Source: Acidobacteriota bacterium (GTDB lineage: Bacteria; Acidobacteriota; Terriglobia; Terriglobales; Acidobacteriaceae). From it: a DNA stretch of 64,000 nucleotides. Positions within the stretch are counted from its first letter, which is position 1, and every line of letters begins with the position of its first letter. A model generated the notes under the pieces. That model was not told the origin of the DNA, searched no databases, and saw nothing but the letters and a program-made list of their open reading frames with translations. This document shows positions 58,903 to 64,000 of the stretch, in pieces. The translations under genes and the position numbers were made by a program. The stretch covers positions 27,289-91,288 of the forward strand of contig JAJZVX010000015.1 of NCBI GenBank assembly GCA_021846985.1, given 5' to 3'.

Positions 58903-60150
58903 TCAGCGCTTCGTCTTGAAAACCGGCTTGTCGATGCGCACCAGCAGCACGTCGTGCGTGCCAAGCTCGATAGGCTCGTTGTTGGTGAGTGTGACGCTCC
59001 TGCCGGTCCACAGATCCTTTCCCGTCTGCGGCCCTTCCAGCCCCAGCCTCGCCAGGCTCAGGTGGAACGGATGTGCCCCATACCGCGCGCCGTCGGCCAC
59101 GTTGAAGATCGCTATGGCCAGCGCGCCGCCTTCCAAATGGCGCGTCCACACCTCAACTTCGCCTTCCGCGTAGCCACGCGATCCCTGCCGTCCCAGCTTG
59201 TCCTGGTCGATGGCGATCACGGCGCGGTTGGTAAGAATGGCCTTGATCTCCGGCTTCATGTCGGGCAGGTCGTTGCCTGCCAGCAGCGGCGCCGCCAGCA
59301 TCGCCCACAGCGAGAAGTGCGACCGGTTCTCCGCCAGCGTCAGCTTGCCGTTGCCCACCTCCAGCATGTCCGGATCGTTCCAGTGCCCTGGCCCTGCATA
59401 GCGTTCCAGCCCTTCCTGGCTGAAGCCGATCACCTCAATGCGGTCCCAGTTGGGCTGGATATCGCCCGTGCTGCGCCACAGGTTGCCGCCGGCCTTCGGA
59501 GCCCACTCCCACGGCGCGTCCCAGCCGTACTCGCAAAACGAGTAAACAATGGGCCGTCCTGTGGCCTTCAGCGCCCGGCCCATCTTGGCATAGACCGCTT
59601 CCATGATGCGCATCTGTTCCGCCTTGTCGTTGGGCGCCTGCTTTTCCATCACCGCCGGAATAAAGCTGCACGCGTCGTACTTCAGATAATCGATGCCCCA
59701 CTCGGCATACGTTTTCGCGTCCTGCTCCTCATGGCCCAGCGAGCCCGCATATCCGGCGCACGTCTTCGGTCCGGGCGAAGAATAGATCCCGATCTTCAGC
59801 CCCTTCGAATGCACATAATCCGCCAGCGCCTTCATATCCGGAAACTTCGAGTTCGTGTGGATCACGCCGTTCGCGTCCCGCTCCCCTTCCCACGTATCGT
59901 CGATGTTCACGTAGACGTAACCGGCATCTTTCATGCCCGTGGACACCAGCTCGTCGGCGGCGTGGCGAATGTCGGCGTCGGTCACTTTGCCGAAAAAGTA
60001 GTTCCAGCTATTCCAGCCCATGGGCGGTGTTTGCGCCACGCGCGGCACGGCCGGCTGTGCCTTTACGGCGTGGGGCTTGGCGGAGCTCTGGGCCGCGGCG
60101 CTCAGCGACGCCACGGCCAGGAAGGCGGCAAGAGTGGTCAAAACGCGCAT
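58903..60150 (-). CDS. GH27 alpha-galactosidase, exported
   Basis: A 415-residue glycoside hydrolase family 27 enzyme removing terminal alpha-galactose from galactomannan or raffinose-type sugars. A signal peptide (MRVLTTLAAFLAVASLSAAA) precedes TPPMGWNSWNYF, YVNIDDTW, GIYSSPGPKTCAGY, the nucleophile Asp159 in YLKYDAC and the acid/base Asp230 in RSTGDI. GHWNDPDMLEVGN and the C-terminal beta domain are complete. GAGGAAG precedes the ATG. It diverges from the GH78 gene, suggesting joint use on plant polysaccharide. Confidence 0.94.
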   Translation of the reverse strand: MRVLTTLAAFLAVASLSAAAQSSAKPHAVKAQPAVPRVAQTPPMGWNSWNYFFGKVTDADIRHAADELVSTGMKDAGYVYVNIDDTWEGERDANGVIHTNSKFPDMKALADYVHSKGLKIGIYSSPGPKTCAGYAGSLGHEEQDAKTYAEWGIDYLKYDACSFIPAVMEKQAPNDKAEQMRIMEAVYAKMGRALKATGRPIVYSFCEYGWDAPWEWAPKAGGNLWRSTGDIQPNWDRIEVIGFSQEGLERYAGPGHWNDPDMLEVGNGKLTLAENRSHFSLWAMLAAPLLAGNDLPDMKPEIKAILTNRAVIAIDQDKLGRQGSRGYAEGEVEVWTRHLEGGALAIAIFNVADGARYGAHPFHLSLARLGLEGPQTGKDLWTGRSVTLTNNEPIELGTHDVLLVRIDKPVFKTKR

Positions 60151-60336
60151 GATGTACTTCCTCGCTGGAAACGATTTCAGCAGGGATTCTATGCCTCCCC
60201 AACCGCTTTCGGCAACGAGCCCTCCCTGCCGTATTGCTCTGCCGGGCCTGCTTGATGTATCACCTTCCCTGTGAACCCAAAGCCCTCATTCCCGTTCCCT
60301 CCCCGTTCTTCCGGCCTGTGGCCTCTTCGCCAGCCA

Positions 60337-63078
60337 ATGCGCATCGCCGCCGCCGCCGCGCTCGCCATCCTCTGCGGCGCCGCCGTTCTTGCCCCTGCCG
60401 CGCCGCCCTCGCATCTGCTCCCCCCCTCGGCGCTGCGCTGCAACGGGCAAGCCGCTCCGCTCGCCATCGACAGCCCACAACCCCAATTCTCCTGGCAGCT
60501 CGCGCCGGCCTCGCCGCAACTCCATGGCGTGGCCCAGACGGCCTACGAAGTTCAGGTTGCCGCCGCGGACGGCCGCTTCGCAGCTCCACTGTGGGAAAGC
60601 GGCGTGGTGGAAAGCGCCGCCGCCGCGCGCATCGCCTACGCCGGCCCTTCGCTCGTGCCCAGCCGCGCCTACATGTGGCGTGTTCGCGTGTGGGACGAGC
60701 AGCGCCGCGCCACCGCCTGGAGCGCCGCTGCCCGCTGGACACAGACCCCCGCCTGGCGCGCCCGCTGGATCGCCGCTCCGCAAAACGGCAGCCCCGTCAT
60801 GCCCCTCTTCCGCCGCGCCTTCGTCCTCAACCAGCCCATCGCCCGCGCCCTGCTCTATGCCTCCGGCCTGGGCCAGGATGAGCTGCGCCTGAATGGCCGC
60901 AAGGTCGGAAACGACCAGCTCACTCCCGGCTGGAGCGCGTACCGCAAAACCGTTTACTACGACAGCTACGACGTCACCTCCATGCTCCGCCAGGGCCCCA
61001 ACGCCCTCGGCGTCATGCTCGGCAACGGCATGTATCGCGTGCTGAAGACCCCCGGCCGCTACACCAAGTTCGTGGGCAGTTTCGGCGTGCCCATGTGCGC
61101 CGTGCTGCTACGCATCGAGTTCGCCGGCGGCCAGACGCTCGACATCGAAACGGACAACACATGGAAGACGCATCCCGGGCCCATCGTCTTTTCCTCTACC
61201 TATGGCGGCGAGGACTACGATGCCCGCCGCGCCTTGCCCGGCTGGGATCAGCCCGGCTTTGACGATTCCTCCTGGACCGCCGCGCAGGTGGTGGAAGGCC
61301 CCGGCGGCGCGCTGCGGCCTGAAGTGGCGCCGCCCCTGCGCGTCATCCGCACATACACGCCCGTCAAGGTCACGCATCCAAAGCCGGGAGTCACGGTCTA
61401 CGACCTGGGACAGAACTTCGCCGGCTGGCCCGTCATCGCCGTCACCGGACCGGCCGGCGCGCAGGTCAAGCTCGTCTCCGGAGAACTGCTCCATCCCGAC
61501 GGCACCGTCTCGCAGCGCAGCGCCGGCGGAGGCCCTCAGTGGTTCACTTACACGCTGCGCGGCCGCGGCGTCGAGCAATGGCATCCCCAGTTCAGTTACT
61601 GGGGCTTCCGCTACGTCCAGATCGAACCAACCGCGGCGAAGCTCATCAGCCTAACCGGCGAGGCCGTACACAGCACCTCGCCGCGCGTGGGCAGCTTCCG
61701 TTCGTCTGACCCGTTGCTCGATCGCATTCACACCCTCATCGTGCGCGCCATCGAGAACAACGCCGTAAGCATCTTTACCGATTGCCCGCATCGAGAGAAA
61801 CTCGGCTGGCTCGAGGAAGCGCACCTGCTCGCCCCTGCGCAGCTTTACGACTTCAACTTCGCCGGCCTCTATGCCGCCACCGCGCGCAACATCGCCGACA
61901 CGCAAACCCTCACCGGCCCCGCCGCCGGCCGCATCCCCGACATCGCGCCGCAGTACGTGCTCTTCGCCCCCCACTGGGGCATCTTCGACGACTCGCCGGA
62001 GTGGAGCAGCACGTCGGTGCTTGCGCCCTGGTACGTCTACCAGCGCACCGGCGACCCGCATCTACTGGCCGAAAACTATCCCGTGATGCAGCGCTACCTG
62101 GCCTATCTCGCCACCCGCGCCCGCAATGGCATCATCGCCTATGGCCTGGGCGACTGGTACGACATCGGCCCTGGCGAGCCCGGCGTCTCCAAGCTGACCA
62201 CGCTCGGCCTCACTGCCACGGCCATCGACTACCAGGATCTGCGCGTGATGGAAAAAACCGCCGCGCTGCTGGGTAAAACCGCCGACAGCCTCGCCTACAG
62301 CAAACAGGCCGAAGCTGTCCGCGAGGCCTTCAACCAGCGCTTCTTCGATCCTGTCCATCACCGCTACGACAAGGGCAGTCAAACCGCGCAGGCCATGCCG
62401 CTCTCCATCGGCATGGTTCCCGCTGGCGAACGCGCCGCCGTTCTGCGCGCCCTGGTCGACGACATTCGCACCCACCGGAATCACGTCACGGCGGGCGACA
62501 TCGGCTTTCACTATGTCGTCGACGCTCTGCTCGCCGACGGTCGCTCCGACGTGCTTTACGACATGCTCGAGCGCACCGACTCGCCCAGCTACGGCTATCA
62601 GCTTGCCCGCGGCGCCACCGCGCTCACTGAGGCCTGGGATTCCAACCCCTCCAGCTCGCAGGATCACTCCATGCTGGGCCACGGCGAAGAGTGGTTCTAT
62701 CGCGGCCTCGGCGGCATCGACATCGATTGCACGCGGCCAACTCCGCGCCAGCTCATCCTGCGGCCGGCCGTCGTGGGCCGCCTCGCCTGGGTGCGCGCCA
62801 GCTATCACTCCGCCTTCGGCCCCATAGAAAGCAACTGGCGCCGCCACGCAAAAACCACGGACTACAACTTCAGCGTCCCCGTCGGCGTCACCGCCACCAT
62901 CGAGCTGGCCACGCCGTCGTCCGCAACGGCAACCGTCAACGGTATGACTCCATCCAGCGCACCCGGCGTCGTCTCCATCCACGCCGGCGGCCACACGTTG
63001 CAGATCGTCGTGCAGTCGGGCCGCTACCGCCTCCGCGCTGCCAACCCCTCGCCAGAGGCCCCCATCGAGCAGCCATGA
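60337..63078 (+). CDS. GH78 alpha-L-rhamnosidase, exported
   Basis: A 913-residue family 78 glycosidase that removes rhamnose from rhamnogalacturonan or flavonoid glycosides. The signal peptide is MRIAAAAALAILCGAAVLAPA. It has the N-terminal Bac_rhamnosid domains (LRCNGQAAPLAIDSPQPQFSWQL, ASGLGQDELRLNGRKVGNDQLTPGW), the catalytic-barrel signature TDCPHREKLGWLEEAHL, LGDWYDIGP and a late ALTEAWD...SQDHSMLGH...WFYRGLGGID segment, and a closing beta-sandwich. Start is set at the signal peptide Met; a GTG 22 codons earlier is in frame. No Shine-Dalgarno is obvious. Confidence 0.93.
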   Translation: MRIAAAAALAILCGAAVLAPAAPPSHLLPPSALRCNGQAAPLAIDSPQPQFSWQLAPASPQLHGVAQTAYEVQVAAADGRFAAPLWESGVVESAAAARIAYAGPSLVPSRAYMWRVRVWDEQRRATAWSAAARWTQTPAWRARWIAAPQNGSPVMPLFRRAFVLNQPIARALLYASGLGQDELRLNGRKVGNDQLTPGWSAYRKTVYYDSYDVTSMLRQGPNALGVMLGNGMYRVLKTPGRYTKFVGSFGVPMCAVLLRIEFAGGQTLDIETDNTWKTHPGPIVFSSTYGGEDYDARRALPGWDQPGFDDSSWTAAQVVEGPGGALRPEVAPPLRVIRTYTPVKVTHPKPGVTVYDLGQNFAGWPVIAVTGPAGAQVKLVSGELLHPDGTVSQRSAGGGPQWFTYTLRGRGVEQWHPQFSYWGFRYVQIEPTAAKLISLTGEAVHSTSPRVGSFRSSDPLLDRIHTLIVRAIENNAVSIFTDCPHREKLGWLEEAHLLAPAQLYDFNFAGLYAATARNIADTQTLTGPAAGRIPDIAPQYVLFAPHWGIFDDSPEWSSTSVLAPWYVYQRTGDPHLLAENYPVMQRYLAYLATRARNGIIAYGLGDWYDIGPGEPGVSKLTTLGLTATAIDYQDLRVMEKTAALLGKTADSLAYSKQAEAVREAFNQRFFDPVHHRYDKGSQTAQAMPLSIGMVPAGERAAVLRALVDDIRTHRNHVTAGDIGFHYVVDALLADGRSDVLYDMLERTDSPSYGYQLARGATALTEAWDSNPSSSQDHSMLGHGEEWFYRGLGGIDIDCTRPTPRQLILRPAVVGRLAWVRASYHSAFGPIESNWRRHAKTTDYNFSVPVGVTATIELATPSSATATVNGMTPSSAPGVVSIHAGGHTLQIVVQSGRYRLRAANPSPEAPIEQP

Positions 63079-63204
63079 TCACGGCGCATGCGACAGCGTG
63101 TACACGCCCCAGCCACGCCCGTCTGCCGGTCTTCCTCTACCATAGGCGTGTAAGCGGCTCTTCCACTCCATTGCCGCGAGCCGCAGGAAAGGAGCACGAT
63201 TCCC

Positions 63205-63726
63205 ATGAGCGCAAACGACGCCCGACTCTCTACACTCTTCCTCGACTTTAGCCGTAAGAAATTGCTCCAACAGTACTGGCCGCGGCTTCGCTCCTGCGTC
63301 GAGCCATTGACTGCAGAGCAGGTCTGGTGGCGGCCCAACCCCGCCAGCAACTCCGTCGGCAACCTCCTCCTGCACCTGAACGGCAACGTCATGCAGTGGA
63401 TCGTCAGATCCTTCAACCGCGAGGAAGATAAACGCGACCGTCCCGCCGAATTTGCCGCCCAAGGAGGACTCTCCGCCGCCGAACTGCTTAACCGCCTCGA
63501 CGCCACCATGGAAGCAGTGCGCGCCGTGCTCGCGCGGCTCACCGAGGCCGACCTCCTCGCGTTCTACGATATGCAGGGCTACCACGTCCACGGCCTCGAC
63601 GCCATCTACCAGGTCGTCGAGCACTTCGGCCTGCACTACGGCCAGATCGTCTACATCGCCAAAAGCCTGGGCGGCAAGGATCTCGGCTTCTACTCCGAGC
63701 TCAACAAAACCGGCCGGGCTTCGTAA
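63205..63726 (+). CDS. DinB-like four-helix protein (DUF1572 type)
   Basis: A 173-residue all-helical protein. LTAEQVWWRPNPASNSVGNLLLHLNGNVMQWIV gives one conserved histidine and HVHGLDAIYQVVEHFGLHYGQIVYIAK two more, the usual DinB metal triad. The family is broad, including thiol transferases; the substrate is unknown. AAAGGAG lies about 10 bases upstream of the ATG. Confidence 0.82.
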   Translation: MSANDARLSTLFLDFSRKKLLQQYWPRLRSCVEPLTAEQVWWRPNPASNSVGNLLLHLNGNVMQWIVRSFNREEDKRDRPAEFAAQGGLSAAELLNRLDATMEAVRAVLARLTEADLLAFYDMQGYHVHGLDAIYQVVEHFGLHYGQIVYIAKSLGGKDLGFYSELNKTGRAS

Positions 63727-63846
63727 GCGCACGGCCGCTTGGCATCGCGCCGCGGCTGCCATCGTGTACGATGCCGTTACAGTTGAACGAAGATCCCCAC
63801 TTCGTGCCGAAGCGCCGCCGGTTCCGGTGGCGCGGGAGAACGGACG

Positions 63847-64000
63847 ATGCCAGGTATCGCCGGGGTTCTCAACGCGCGCGACGCCAGAAACGCGCAAATG
63901 CAAACAGACATCATGCGGCGAAGCATGAGGCACGAATCTTTCCACACAAACAGTTGTTTGACAGGCAAAGTCGCCGGCTGCTGCGCCGGCCGCGTATCGC
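63847..64000 (+). CDS. Asparagine-synthase-like protein, N-terminal part (cut by window end)
   Basis: The frame opens MPGIAGVLNARDARNAQMQ and continues MRRSMRHESFHTNSC to the window edge. This is the start of the class II glutamine amidotransferase domain of AsnB homologs (normally MCGIAG), with the nucleophile Cys2 replaced by Pro. I recall MPGIAG-type homologs in polysaccharide loci. GGGAG lies about 9 bases before the ATG. The rest of the gene is outside the window. Confidence 0.6.
   Translation, partial: MPGIAGVLNARDARNAQMQTDIMRRSMRHESFHTNSCLTGKVAGCCAGRVS

Overview
The window is GC-rich chromosomal DNA from a bacterium that most resembles an Acidobacteriota member of the Terriglobia/Acidobacteriaceae type. 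This rests on an RpoB with an extra cysteine-rich insertion of about 60 residues, a DUF1844-MBL-ribF gene string, several secreted glycoside hydrolases (GH3, GH27, GH78), a fused ArsR-methyltransferase beside ahcY, and a KDO synthesis gene that implies a Gram-negative envelope. No phage, CRISPR array, rRNA operon or intact insertion sequence is visible.

Layout. 0.1-3.7 kb: minus-strand string ygfZ-like, DUF1844, MBL hydrolase, ribF. 3.8-14.7 kb: secreted HExxH metallopeptidase, AI-2E-type permease, AIM24 protein, GH3 beta-glucosidase, YihY membrane protein, arginase and a membrane diguanylate cyclase. 14.7-26.6 kb: the ribosomal protein/RNA polymerase operon, read leftward from a clear promoter as rplA-rplJ-rplL-rpoB-rpoC and closed by a hairpin; rplK is not next to rplA. 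26.9-36.7 kb: a lysine-rich microprotein with its own terminator, a DUF5009 membrane protein, a Ser/Thr kinase, an esterase, two zinc-ribbon paralogs (one broken), hemB, an AzgA-type purine permease, a DUF4397 lipoprotein and unknowns. 36.9-39.4 kb: ahcY divergent from an ArsR-methyltransferase fusion. 39.4-44.2 kb: a more AT-rich accessory stretch with a methyltransferase, ada, a membrane-anchored DnaQ-like protein and a YbhB/PEBP lipoprotein. 44.3-51.6 kb: housekeeping block kdsB, tRNA-Met(CAT), rnpB, dut, manC, a decayed TPR gene, an aspartate-type aminotransferase, coaD and recA. 51.8-56 kb: ABM protein, a two-lobed ThyX-like protein, DUF2071, a FabG-type reductase and a truncated EAL-HDOD gene. 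56-64 kb: carbohydrate-related genes (beta-propeller protein, DUF5666, GH27 alpha-galactosidase, GH78 alpha-rhamnosidase), a DinB-like protein and the start of an asparagine-synthase homolog cut by the window edge.

How the parts work together. The central operon supplies transcription and translation machinery. GH3, GH27 and GH78 carry export signals and fit breakdown of plant-type heteropolysaccharide. ahcY clears S-adenosylhomocysteine made by methyltransferases and probably shares control with its divergent neighbour. kdsB and manC feed lipopolysaccharide and mannose-containing surface polymers. dut and the ThyX-like protein touch thymidylate supply.

The observations most worth a second look are the zinc-ribbon insertion in RpoB, the rplA-first operon with its promoter and a nested hairpin between rpoB and rpoC, the terminator-backed microprotein, the DnaQ-like protein with its exonuclease histidine replaced, the duplicated ThyX-like protein with one degenerate half, the PEBP gene with two well-placed starts, several gene relics (TPR, zinc ribbon, EAL-HDOD, glycosidase tail), and a recurrent minus-10 box 6-7 bases before start codons that lack a Shine-Dalgarno sequence. 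I did not find a clearly new multi-gene system.
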